DNA of 35,724 nucleotides from a virus: IMG/VR virus record IMGVR_UViG_3300023284_001128, positions 1 through 35,724 of that record, one strand, 5' to 3'. The position numbers were made by a program, and so were the translations under genes. Of the stretch, positions 7,625 to 13,675 are shown one piece after another. Within the stretch, counting starts at the first letter, position 1; the number at the start of each line of letters is the position of its first letter. The notes under the pieces are model-generated. The model searched no databases. It saw nothing but the letters and a program-made list of their open reading frames with translations, and was not told the DNA's origin.

Positions 7625-8266
7625 TTAAGAGGCCCCGCCGCACCCTGAATCATCAGAGGTGCCATTTTGGCAGTCCCCATCTCCACCTGGAGAAGAGAGT
7701 ATTTGAGGTTTTGCGCTAATGCTGTGATCTTCCATCTCCCGTCGGAGCTCCTGGGACACCCCGTCAATCTTCGTCCGATTCCCGAAATACAACTCCGATT
7801 TGCTGTCATCCGGACAAAGATGTGGTGGGGTGAGATCCGCAGTAGTCTCCAATATCATCTCATCAGTCTTCAGCGACTTCGCTGGGACGAGCCTAGAGTT
7901 CGGTTGCTCCAGATTGGTAATTCCCAGCCTCTTGTTGCGATCAGTGATTGACTCACTTGATGTCTTTGAGGGGTCCGATGGCGACAACTCCCCCGTCTGC
8001 GCCAGGGACAGTGCATTGACTGTCTGATTTAGGACCTTTACCTGATACTCCAGTCCGCTTAGCTCGCACTGCAGCGCGTGCATCCTCTTGTTTGCGATTT
8101 CGCTTTGTTCTGGCGTCACCAGACTTAGACCGACGCGCAGGTCGCTTCTTTCCGCGTTTACTAGTAAATGGTTTATCGCCAGCTCCAGACTCTCCGTCTT
8201 GTTGTCCGGCAGGTTGATCGACATCCCCGCTTGATACTTCGTGTTTTGGATCTGAATTTTTAGCAT
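7625..8266 (-). CDS. Coiled-coil hypothetical protein overlapping the 7953-8507 gene
   Basis: 213 residues from the ATG at 8266; a GAGG lies about 9 bases upstream. After a short beta-like start it has a leucine-spaced segment (about residues 20-100, e.g. MHALQCELSGLEYQVKVLNQ) that looks like a coiled coil. It ends in a Gly/Ser/Asp-rich tail with Cys. No family is recognised. The first 314 bases overlap the 184-residue gene in the +1 frame. The downstream part, past 7953, is not shared and supports that this frame is translated. A TTG at 8281 is a weaker start. Confidence 0.6.
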   Translation of the reverse strand: MLKIQIQNTKYQAGMSINLPDNKTESLELAINHLLVNAERSDLRVGLSLVTPEQSEIANKRMHALQCELSGLEYQVKVLNQTVNALSLAQTGELSPSDPSKTSSESITDRNKRLGITNLEQPNSRLVPAKSLKTDEMILETTADLTPPHLCPDDSKSELYFGNRTKIDGVSQELRREMEDHSISAKPQILSSPGGDGDCQNGTSDDSGCGGAS

Positions 8267-8507
8267 AGAGTTCGGCCTCAAGCACGAGGTCCTTTGTCTT
8301 CCGTTCTTCGTAGGTTAGTTGATATGGGTAAAGGAACCGAGTCCAGTCACAGCAGGTGGCTTCAAACTGAGGGAGGATCCCCTCCGCGTTCTCATACATC
8401 TGATGCTCCTTTGTCGACTCTTCCCACAGTAGGTGATTCCTGCACTTCATACACTGACCCGCATCAGCATTTGCAGCCAATATGTTTTCTCCGTTAATGA
8501 ATCTCAT
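7953..8507 (-). CDS. Hypothetical protein starting just after tRNA-Met
   Basis: 184 residues. The N-terminal half has a CMKC pair at 19-22 and CC at 51-52, suggesting metal or disulphide use, and aromatic residues (WTRFLYPYQLTYEERK). The C-terminal half is strongly basic (TSKRGKKRPARRSKSG and following), as in nucleic-acid-binding tails, and is encoded over the overlapping coiled-coil gene. The ATG lies seven bases after the encoded CCA of the tRNA and has no room for a ribosome site, so the message would be nearly leaderless if the tRNA is cut out. An internal ATG at residue 20 is an alternative. No family is recognised. Confidence 0.6.
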   Translation of the reverse strand: MRFINGENILAANADAGQCMKCRNHLLWEESTKEHQMYENAEGILPQFEATCCDWTRFLYPYQLTYEERKTKDLVLEAELYAKNSDPKHEVSSGDVDQPAGQQDGESGAGDKPFTSKRGKKRPARRSKSGDARTKRNRKQEDARAAVRAKRTGVSGKGPKSDSQCTVPGADGGVVAIGPLKDIK

Positions 8508-8514
8508 GTTAAAG

Positions 8515-8590
8515 TGGTAACGGGGGTGGGACTCGAACCCACGACCTTCAGCTCATGAAGCTGCTTAGCTACCAACTGCTACACCCCGTA
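8515..8590 (-). tRNA. tRNA-Met (anticodon CAT)
   Basis: A cloverleaf can be drawn by hand on the minus strand. The acceptor is 8584-8590 with 8519-8525 (positions 2-7 paired; position 1-72 is a T-T mismatch). The D-arm is TAGC/GCTA with a GG loop. The anticodon loop is TTCATGA, the T-arm is GTGGG-TTCGAGT-CCCAC, the discriminator is A, and CCA is encoded at 8515-8517. U8 is present. The anticodon stem top pair (27-43) is G-A. The three consecutive G-C pairs of initiator tRNA are absent, so it is best read as elongator Met; an Ile2 (lysidine) role cannot be excluded. It is embedded between two same-strand genes. Confidence 0.93.
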
Positions 8591-8600
8591 ATTAATCCTA

Positions 8601-8822
8601 TCATAAATTTCCAAATTTAGTTGATGAGTTGGGGAACAGTGAAGGCGCGAGGCTTTCTTCGTCTCTGAATAACCCCGCCTGCGCCTCGGCGTTGCAACAT
8701 TTTTCTGAGACTCGAACGCACTCCATGTTTATAAGCTCGAGCTGCCGCTTGGAGAAATCCCGTTCGGCGGAGGGCGCGGGTGGAGACGGTTGGTTCTGTG
8801 ACCCCGGCTTGATTTGTGACAT
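8601..8822 (-). CDS. Small hypothetical protein, 73 residues
   Basis: From the ATG at 8822: a Pro/Ser/Gln-rich start (MSQIKPGSQNQPSPPAPS), then a helix with KRQLELINMECVRVSEKCC and an extended C-terminus. Another frame on the same strand (8617-8865) is also open but reads as an Arg-rich, less natural sequence. It ends 10 bases before the tRNA and follows the membrane protein gene at 8852. No family is recognised. GAAAG upstream is only a weak ribosome site. Confidence 0.5.
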   Translation of the reverse strand: MSQIKPGSQNQPSPPAPSAERDFSKRQLELINMECVRVSEKCCNAEAQAGLFRDEESLAPSLFPNSSTKFGNL

Positions 8823-8851
8823 ATACTTTCGGGTGTTTTGGTTCACCGGGT

Positions 8852-9121
8852 TTAGTTCTTTTCATAATCTCGCATGGCCGTTAATAACGTATCACCTTCC
8901 CCTGTTTGGTCAAGGTCCCAATTCCCAACCAGCCACTTCTGCGTAGTGGGATCATACCGAATGACCTTGCTAGCCTCGACAGTCTCACCGCTGAAGAACT
9001 CGTTTAGTTGCCGCTGTTCCCGTGTCATGGGAAGAGGTTGCACTATCGCAAACACAATGAGAAGCACAATCATCACGCTAAGAGCAATGCTGAGTGCGGG
9101 ATGAACAATCGGATCACGCAC
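8852..9121 (-). CDS. Small single-span membrane protein
   Basis: 89 residues from a GTG at 9121 preceded by GGAGG with 9-base spacing, a strong ribosome site; the GTG overlaps the stop of the 66-residue gene. One hydrophobic span (ALSIALSVMIVLLIVFAIV, about residues 9-27) is followed by a soluble domain with TREQRQLNEFFSGE and a YDPTTQKWLVGNWDLDQ block. N-in anchoring with a periplasmic or cytoplasmic domain is likely. A longer ATG start at 9205 lies inside the previous gene and has a weaker ribosome site. It could be an envelope-directed virion or lysis accessory protein; no family is recognised. Confidence 0.62.
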   Translation of the reverse strand: MRDPIVHPALSIALSVMIVLLIVFAIVQPLPMTREQRQLNEFFSGETVEASKVIRYDPTTQKWLVGNWDLDQTGEGDTLLTAMRDYEKN

Positions 9122-9314
9122 TTTGCCATGCCTCCGGTGGAGTTGGGGGTTTGGGACAGATCGTCCTCTGGATGCGAAACTGAGACGAGTTAAGAATTGC
9201 TGCATCAATCTCAACCTGTTTCCTGGCAGAAAGAATTGGGAACCACTGAAGAATGTTGGACTCATTGGGTTCCGCTTCCTTCTGCCAGACAATCAAATAA
9301 TATTCTTCAACCAT
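9114..9314 (-). CDS. Small hypothetical protein, 66 residues
   Basis: It begins MVEEYYLIVWQKEAEPNE and contains ILQWFPILSARKQVEIDAAI, with a Pro-rich end. Mixed aromatic and charged residues look like a compact small fold. It shares eight bases with the start of the membrane protein gene and lies four bases after the 9318 gene, consistent with one operon. No family is recognised. Confidence 0.6.
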   Translation of the reverse strand: MVEEYYLIVWQKEAEPNESNILQWFPILSARKQVEIDAAILNSSQFRIQRTICPKPPTPPEAWQSA

Positions 9315-9317
9315 TGA

Positions 9318-9557
9318 TCAAAGTTTGATTTTATTGACGGTGGATTGGTAAGAAGATTCATCGATCACTTCGGACTCAATCGATTCAATAGCCGCAGGGG
9401 GAACCCCAGTCAAATTACCCGCGCCTTTATAAATGAACCCATGACGAATATACTCCTCCAAATAATTCTTCACAGGCCCCTGTTTATTCTCAAACTTCAA
9501 ACCCAACTCCAAAGCAACACCGCCAGCCATCTCTGTGGTAATTTTGAAAAATTTCAT
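9318..9557 (-). CDS. Small hypothetical protein, 79 residues
   Basis: It starts MKFFKITTEMAGGVALELGL and includes NYLEEYIRHGFIYKGAGNL, then an acidic end. The ATG is inside the ATGA overlap with the preceding gene at 9554-9557, so translation is coupled. It looks like a compact alpha/beta protein of unknown family, in the late minus-strand operon. Confidence 0.62.
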   Translation of the reverse strand: MKFFKITTEMAGGVALELGLKFENKQGPVKNYLEEYIRHGFIYKGAGNLTGVPPAAIESIESEVIDESSYQSTVNKIKL

Positions 9558-9751
9558 GTGCCAGTCACTACATTCTCCTTCGTCGTGAAGCCGATAGCAT
9601 GACCCCCAGATGGACAGGAAATTGTTAAAACAGTCACCGCATTCTCGACAGCAATCATCGTAATCTCCCCCTTTGCTCCAGTAGACAACGCCACAGAATC
9701 CGCCTGAACAACAAAATCTCGAAGTGGTAAATGAACAACAAACTCAGCCAT
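9554..9751 (-). CDS. Small beta-rich protein, 65 residues
   Basis: The sequence MAEFVVHLPLRDFVVQADSV, followed by alternating hydrophobic strands and a GGHAIGF turn, reads as a small beta barrel or sandwich. It lies 25 bases after the 280-residue structural gene and is coupled by ATGA to the next gene. It is likely a virion-associated or accessory protein; no family is recognised. Confidence 0.6.
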   Translation of the reverse strand: MAEFVVHLPLRDFVVQADSVALSTGAKGEITMIAVENAVTVLTISCPSGGHAIGFTTKENVVTGT

Positions 9752-9775
9752 GCGCGGAACTTATACCCCATTAGA

Positions 9776-10618
9776 TTACGAATCAACTAAAAACAGCTCT
9801 ATCCCCATGGACACCACAGAAGAAACCGCACTGGATATTGCAGAAAACCAAAGATCCGTAGGGCCAACGATCGGGCCGGCCGCACTGCGAATCGTAACAT
9901 CAACCACCCCCGACCCACCCTCGAAGAAAAAGAGCTCCTGCTTAGCCGTAAAAGGAGCCGCAGTATCGTCAGCATCCGGCTTGACCCACAGAATAGCTTC
10001 TACAGTTTTACTGGTTTCCACTTCAATGGTCGCATCAACAAGGAAAGCAGTCTTACCAACAGGAACCGTGTAGTGCCCTTGGCGTTGCCTACCAATCCCG
10101 GTCAATCCCGTAATGATTTGGATATTGGAATGAATGGCCCCCGGCCCCGGGACACGCAACGTAATGGTGCCCGTATTGGCCCCTGTCGCCAAAGCGTGAA
10201 CCGTCCCAGCAGTCTTCACAAATAGATTATTGACCCGTGTGTGCGTCCCCGTAAGCGCTACGGGAGTCACCCCATTCATAATCACATCTTGCGATTGTTC
10301 GGCGAAATTCGCATCCAGAGATTCCACAGTCACAGTCCGAGCCCCGGCGAGACCGATTCCATCAGCTGCAAGGCTGGACAACGCTTCAAGGGAGACGGCT
10401 GAAGTGGGCCAGGGGTTGGTTACGGCCCATGGATTCAAATCGGCCCAAGAGGTCCCTAAAGTTCCGTGAAATCCGGAAATGAAAACACTCTCATAATCAG
10501 AACTTCCAAGACCTCGAGCCGTCTCAATGTCATTAGATCTGCTCCATGGAGCTCGCTGATTCCGAAGACGCTTCAACTCTAAAGCGACATTTCGGAGAGA
10601 TTTTTCAATTGCTGTCAT
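9776..10618 (-). CDS. Putative virion structural protein, beta-rich
   Basis: 280 residues. A helical N-terminus (MTAIEKSLRNVALELKRLRN) is followed by a long beta-rich region with GARTVTVESLDANFAEQSQDV near residues 90-110 and TVALTGTHTRVNN-like turns. The 'ARTVTVEGLD...V-NG-T-V' pattern is common in structural proteins of environmental podo- and siphoviruses, where it forms a beta-sandwich. A charged helix at the start could mediate multimerisation. No enzyme motif is visible. The ribosome site is weak. I infer a capsid-decoration or tail-associated role. Confidence 0.6.
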   Translation of the reverse strand: MTAIEKSLRNVALELKRLRNQRAPWSRSNDIETARGLGSSDYESVFISGFHGTLGTSWADLNPWAVTNPWPTSAVSLEALSSLAADGIGLAGARTVTVESLDANFAEQSQDVIMNGVTPVALTGTHTRVNNLFVKTAGTVHALATGANTGTITLRVPGPGAIHSNIQIITGLTGIGRQRQGHYTVPVGKTAFLVDATIEVETSKTVEAILWVKPDADDTAAPFTAKQELFFFEGGSGVVDVTIRSAAGPIVGPTDLWFSAISSAVSSVVSMGIELFLVDS

Positions 10619-10628
10619 GATTCAAAGG

Positions 10629-10776
10629 CTATGGAGTTTCGCCGGAATGGTCAAGGAAGGGGTTGGGAAAATTCCTGGCCCCGACTGCAGTTCGGGTCTC
10701 TGAGGCATCCAGGAAGGCCTCGGCAGCGAGGTGACTGAAAATGGCCTTCTCCAGCTCCGAGACTACCTGCTGCCAT
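10629..10776 (-). other. Possible small gene with a frame break
   Basis: Between the zincin and the structural gene, a minus-strand frame ending at 10629 reads naturally (VVSELEKAIFSHLAAEAFL and following) but has no start codon: a stop lies directly before its first Trp codon. A neighbouring frame has an ATG at 10776 that gives an unconvincing Gly/Cys-rich product. A one-base shift near 10765-10776 would join the ATG to the natural frame and give about 49 residues. This could be a sequencing error, a decayed gene or a real frameshift. Confidence 0.3.
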
Positions 10777-10801
10777 CACAATAGCACCGATACGGAAACA
10801 G

Positions 10802-11104
10802 TCAAACAGAACCAAGAAAGGCTTGCGGCATGGTCGGGTTGGCGCGGAGAAATTGGACGAGTGCGTGGGAGAGTTGGCGGCAGACCCGCTCCTCACTCGC
10901 TTGCTTCTTCCACTCGTAGGCCCAATAGAAGGCGTGAATCAGTTCATGCCAGAAGATTGACTCCTGCATCTCGCGGGACATGTCCGGGTTGATCATCAGC
11001 TGCTGGTTCTCGCTCACGAAGAAGCCGTTCGCATCCCCTCCGTCAGTCTCCCTCGGATCCATCCACAGGACTGAGACTTGATAAATGTGCACCTGGATAG
11101 TCAT
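10802..11104 (-). CDS. HExxH zincin-like putative metalloprotease
   Basis: 100 residues from the ATG at 11104. ESIFWHELIHAFYWAYEW contains the zinc-binding and catalytic H53-E54-x-x-H57. The upstream QQLMINPDMSREMQ and the downstream conserved helix (ERVCRQLSHALVQFLRANP) resemble the compact phage members of the ImmA/SprT-like zincins. A third ligand is not obvious; the Glu at about residue 71 is a candidate. It starts inside the Tat-signal gene (62-base overlap). It could be a protease acting on virion or host proteins; the target is unknown. Confidence 0.75.
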   Translation of the reverse strand: MTIQVHIYQVSVLWMDPRETDGGDANGFFVSENQQLMINPDMSREMQESIFWHELIHAFYWAYEWKKQASEERVCRQLSHALVQFLRANPTMPQAFLGSV

Positions 11105-11447
11105 CGGCCACAGCATACAGTGTGTTGTCCTCGTCGGTAAAGAAGGTTACGACCTTTTTCTCTCCCCACAGATACAAGTCACCGCAGCAACAGTTGGGTT
11201 TTTTCTCGAAGGACGTCATCCAGCATTCCCCCTCCTCAGTCCGGGGATACATAACAGCCATGCGATCATCACTCTCCCACAGAATCTCAACCCATGGCGG
11301 ATACGGATCCCCAGTCGCCTCCAGTAGGGCCTTGGCGCGCCGGAGCTTGTCAACCGTCAATCCCGTCGTGGGTCCTGGAATAATCGTGGACGTGACAACT
11401 GCGGCCGCGCCGAGAGCTGCTTTCTGGATAAATTCTCGTCTCTTCAT
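11043..11447 (-). CDS. Tat-signal-peptide protein of unknown function
   Basis: 134 residues from the ATG at 11447. The N-terminus MKRREFIQKAALGAAAVV has the twin-arginine pattern (R3-R4-E-F-I) and a moderately hydrophobic Ala-rich core to about residue 28, then a Thr/Pro cleavage-like region. The mature part has PPWVEILWESDDRMAVMYP and a GECWMTS...CCCGDLYLWG region with five cysteines, suggestive of a metal or redox centre. The ATG lies in an ATGA overlap with the previous gene. Export by the Tat route would be unusual for a phage protein. Family unknown. Confidence 0.68.
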   Translation of the reverse strand: MKRREFIQKAALGAAAVVTSTIIPGPTTGLTVDKLRRAKALLEATGDPYPPWVEILWESDDRMAVMYPRTEEGECWMTSFEKKPNCCCGDLYLWGEKKVVTFFTDEDNTLYAVADDYPGAHLSSLSPVDGSEGD

Positions 11448-11632
11448 ACGTCTGCCATGTAGGTCGCAGGAGGGCTCGCCGTCAACTGCAAAAGTTTCAC
11501 GCTCCACAGCGGCCCATGCCACGCTCGGGTGGTATGATGGAGGAGGTATCCATGAGCTCGGGGGATCCACCACATCCAGACCTGATACTCGGTCCAGTTC
11601 CCGGGGAAATAGATCTCCACGTCGACAATCAT
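11444..11632 (-). CDS. Small Trp-rich protein, 62 residues
   Basis: The ATG at 11632 lies in ATGA with the upstream stop. The product is rich in Trp, Tyr and His (VWMWWIPRAHGYLLHH, then WHGPLWSVKLLQL). It is coupled on both sides, to the 96-residue gene and to the Tat protein. The aromatic clusters could pack against membrane or glycan, but no family is recognised. A TTG six codons upstream is possible. Confidence 0.52.
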   Translation of the reverse strand: MIVDVEIYFPGNWTEYQVWMWWIPRAHGYLLHHTTRAWHGPLWSVKLLQLTASPPATYMADV

Positions 11633-11919
11633 AATGGGTTCCCGAGCCAATCGCCAACAGTGCCCCCAGTCCCCGGCTTGTCAGGCTGATCAGGCGAAGA
11701 CGGTTTGTCCAGTAATTCATCAGAGGCCTTGATGGTCTGAACAATCAGATCCGTAAAAACTAACCCGGCATCGGTGCCCAGCGCCGCGGTGATGTTTTCG
11801 AAGGCCACTAACGCTGCATCAACTTCGGCGCGCTTGAGCGGTGGCAGCTCTCGATAGGCACCCCAGGTCTCTGCCGGAATCTTTTGAGCAAGCTCCTTCA
11901 TGATCTCGGAGGGGGTCAT
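11629..11919 (-). CDS. Helical hypothetical protein, 96 residues
   Basis: It starts MTPSEIMKELAQKIPAETW and has a helical body with VDAALVAFENITAALG and LVFTDLIVQTIKASDELL. The end is Pro/Asp/Gly-rich. It is a four-helix-like small protein without a known motif. It is ATGA-coupled to the 99-residue gene before it and to the Trp-rich gene after it. Confidence 0.6.
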   Translation of the reverse strand: MTPSEIMKELAQKIPAETWGAYRELPPLKRAEVDAALVAFENITAALGTDAGLVFTDLIVQTIKASDELLDKPSSPDQPDKPGTGGTVGDWLGNPL

Positions 11920-12215
11920 ACTGACACCCTCATCGCCTGAATGTAAGAAACGGGTGTGTCCGGGTCAGTTCTAATCTCATCCAGCCGTTCCATAGCGAGA
12001 CCGGCGTTAGTCCAAACTGAATCAGCCAGCCATCGAGTGCCGGTGTATAAATGGATGATGTAGACCATGAGTTGTGAGGTTGGGAGATCGGGGTTAGACG
12101 CTATCCCGCTGTCAGGCCCCTCTAGAATCAGATCCTCCATTTCCTGGCACTTCTTCGCCGTCCGCTCGATGGTGTCATCGATGTGCTTCTGCGTTACTGG
12201 GTCTATCTGGTTCAT
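11916..12215 (-). CDS. Helical hypothetical protein, 99 residues
   Basis: It begins MNQIDPVTQKHIDDTIERTA, with several helices (QLMVYIIHLYTGTRWLADSV) and acidic loops. It is the first protein gene downstream of the 482-base structured non-coding region, and its ATG is preceded by an AT-rich patch rather than a clear ribosome site. No family is recognised. It may be a late accessory protein. Confidence 0.6.
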   Translation of the reverse strand: MNQIDPVTQKHIDDTIERTAKKCQEMEDLILEGPDSGIASNPDLPTSQLMVYIIHLYTGTRWLADSVWTNAGLAMERLDEIRTDPDTPVSYIQAMRVSV

Positions 12216-12697
12216 TATGTCATATTAAATCGGCACGGGGGATGGCCCGGGGAGTCTGACCCCAGCTTCAAGGTTTTCGGCTTTACGCTCCGATACCCGC
12301 CACTCCCCGCGGTAAAGTGTGCCCGGACAATGCTCCGCCTCTATCGGGTGCGGAGTCGCGAGATGCTCCCAAGACTCCCGGGACTTTGCTGTGCGAGCTC
12401 AGGTGCTCCCTTTCAGGGCCCGTCCCCACTTTAGCAGGACACACACAAAATTTCGGGAAGGGAGGTTCGCACTCCCACGGATGTCATTTCACCCTGCCGC
12501 CAAAGCGCTTGAGCTTCCGGCGGACGGCTCTCATGCCGCTGCTCCCACTGCGGGACGTCATAATTGACTTTCAGGCGGGCCTATTCCGGACCCGTCACCC
12601 CGTCTCCGGTTCCCCTCTGCAGAGGGGTATCGCCATCCGGATGGCGTGCCGTTTCCATCGCACCCGGTCGGGTGCCGCACTGGATACCGGCAAATTG
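12216..12697 (-). ncRNA. Candidate large structured non-coding RNA
   Basis: No convincing protein gene covers these 482 bases on the late strand, and local composition is clearly more GC-rich than the flanks. Inverted repeats are dense. Perfect palindromes lie at 12631-12646 and 12612-12627. Other hairpins are at 12660-12675, 12497-12523, 12460-12476, 12333-12355, 12281-12317 and 12249-12263. The arms 12352-12357 and 12373-12378 give an alternative pairing to 12333-12355. A 7-bp long-range helix (12231-12237 with 12645-12651) would close nearly the whole domain. Phages carry large ornate RNAs of this size (ROOL, GOLLD and others), but I cannot match this one to a class. Orientation with the operon is inferred. 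Confidence 0.5.
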
Positions 12698-12949
12698 TTA
12701 CTCCGGCGCTGCAGTCCCTTCAAGCTTGAATAACCGGGTTTCCAAATTATTCACATGTGCCACCAGAGTTGCATTCTCCTGGGTGAGGGAGCGGTTGGTC
12801 TCCTCAATAACATCCAACTCGTTCTGCAACCCGCGGATCGTGCCCGACTGGCGATCATTCCATTTTTTCAGGTCTCGGCCCTGGTTTATCAATGTGAGTT
12901 GGAGGTTGGTGTGTGCCTCCATGCATTTCATCAGATTCTTGACATTCAT
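12698..12949 (-). CDS. Coiled-coil hypothetical protein, 83 residues
   Basis: It starts MNVKNLMKCMEAHTNLQLTL. The rest is a near-continuous amphipathic helix with heptad spacing (LQNELDVIEETNRSLTQENA and VAHVNNLETRLFKLEG), so it is probably an elongated oligomer. The ATG overlaps the preceding stop by ATGA. It is immediately upstream of the structured non-coding region. No specific family is recognised. Confidence 0.65.
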   Translation of the reverse strand: MNVKNLMKCMEAHTNLQLTLINQGRDLKKWNDRQSGTIRGLQNELDVIEETNRSLTQENATLVAHVNNLETRLFKLEGTAAPE

Positions 12950-13209
12950 GATTTTGGTGAATCCGCAAAAGGAACGAAGGCCAAAGCCTCAGCAACAGCA
13001 TAAGACCCGTCCAAGTTGCGCTGTTGGGTTGTCACTAGAAAAAGCTGGCCTCCAGGCACCCTCATGAATTTCGTGCTCTTCATCCACCCCTGTGATTTCG
13101 ATGAAGCCTTGCAAGCTAAAACCCAAACCCCGGGATCCCCCACAACCTCGATATCCGAAACCTTGGATCGAGCGTCCGACATATTTTTAACATTCAATGT
13201 TTTATCCAT
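12946..13209 (-). CDS. Conserved phage protein, 87 residues, unknown role
   Basis: From the ATG at 13209: MDKTLNVKNMSDARSKVSD, then VWVLACKASSKSQGWMKSTK and GGQLFLVTTQQRNLDGSYAV with AEALAFVP. I recognise the 'C-KASS...GWMKSTKAM...VTTQQ...AEALTFVP' pattern as a common uncharacterised small protein of environmental phages. It looks like a beta-sheet domain. It overlaps its neighbours at both ends. The longer start at 13269 is inside the previous gene and less natural. Confidence 0.62.
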   Translation of the reverse strand: MDKTLNVKNMSDARSKVSDIEVVGDPGVWVLACKASSKSQGWMKSTKFMRVPGGQLFLVTTQQRNLDGSYAVAEALAFVPFADSPKS

Positions 13210-13484
13210 ATCGCCGTAGACGCCGCAGGGCCGGAGAAGGTTACAAAAGAGTTGGGACGACATCGACAAAGGGGTCTGTTGGTGTCGTTGACAAGAAAAC
13301 TGGACAAACCCACTCCGAGAGTGTCTCCTGCAGAAACGTCCAGTGAGTCACAAGAGACTCTTGGGGTTGGGAGGGGATGCATGGGGGTCCCAATCCCCTG
13401 GACCACCTCTGTGAAGAGCTGGGCGCTCACACGGGGGATCCTGGGGCCAATGTGGGGATTTGGTGGGAGAGCTCTCTCATTCAT
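13194..13484 (-). CDS. Hypothetical protein, 96 residues
   Basis: It starts MNERALPPNPHIGPRIPRVS and then has QLFTEVVQGIGTPMHP and a Ser/Thr-rich extended region. Pro-rich and low in helix, it could be partly disordered. The ATG shares ATGA with the zinc-ribbon gene before it, and the end overlaps the next gene start by 16 bases. No family is recognised; operon placement supports it. Confidence 0.5.
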   Translation of the reverse strand: MNERALPPNPHIGPRIPRVSAQLFTEVVQGIGTPMHPLPTPRVSCDSLDVSAGDTLGVGLSSFLVNDTNRPLCRCRPNSFVTFSGPAASTAIWIKH

Positions 13485-13675
13485 GATACCCTATAGCCTT
13501 TGAACCCGCAGTTACGACAAATAACATTCCTTTGGGGTGGATCGCTGAGTAAAACCGAATCATCAGCATCTTCTAATTCGTGCCCACACTCGGAACAAAG
13601 AATTCCATTGCGTGACTCTCGTTTTTTGGAGCGAAACTTCCGTTTTTCTCTATTGTATTCTGTTAATGTCCTCAT
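13481..13675 (-). CDS. Zinc-ribbon protein, first gene of the minus-strand operon
   Basis: 64 residues. A basic N-terminus (RTLTEYNREKRKFRSKKRE) is followed by CSEC at 27-30 and CRNC at 53-56, forming a four-Cys zinc ribbon. Such small ribbons bind nucleic acid or RNA polymerase subunits. A promoter-like pair lies directly upstream, with a leader of only a few bases and no clear ribosome site. Its position as the first gene suggests an early transcription-related role; this is inference. Confidence 0.65.
   Translation of the reverse strand: MRTLTEYNREKRKFRSKKRESRNGILCSECGHELEDADDSVLLSDPPQRNVICRNCGFKGYRVS

Noticed and set aside
7519-7809. 96-codon minus-strand frame over the terminator
   Set aside because: It would run through the terminator hairpin and is a shadow of the 7625 gene and the 59-residue gene.
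8617-8865. Arg-rich frame overlapping the 73-residue gene
   Set aside because: Composition typical of a shadow frame; the other frame gives a more natural protein, although its ribosome site is weak.
12460-12476. Hairpin resembling a tRNA T-arm (loop GTTCGCA)
   Set aside because: Loop lacks the TTCRA order and no acceptor, D or anticodon arms flank it.
12317-12733. Long plus-strand open frame across the structured non-coding region
   Set aside because: It opposes the operon direction, has no ribosome site, reads as Arg/Leu/Pro-rich noise, and several frames are open because the stretch is GC-rich.
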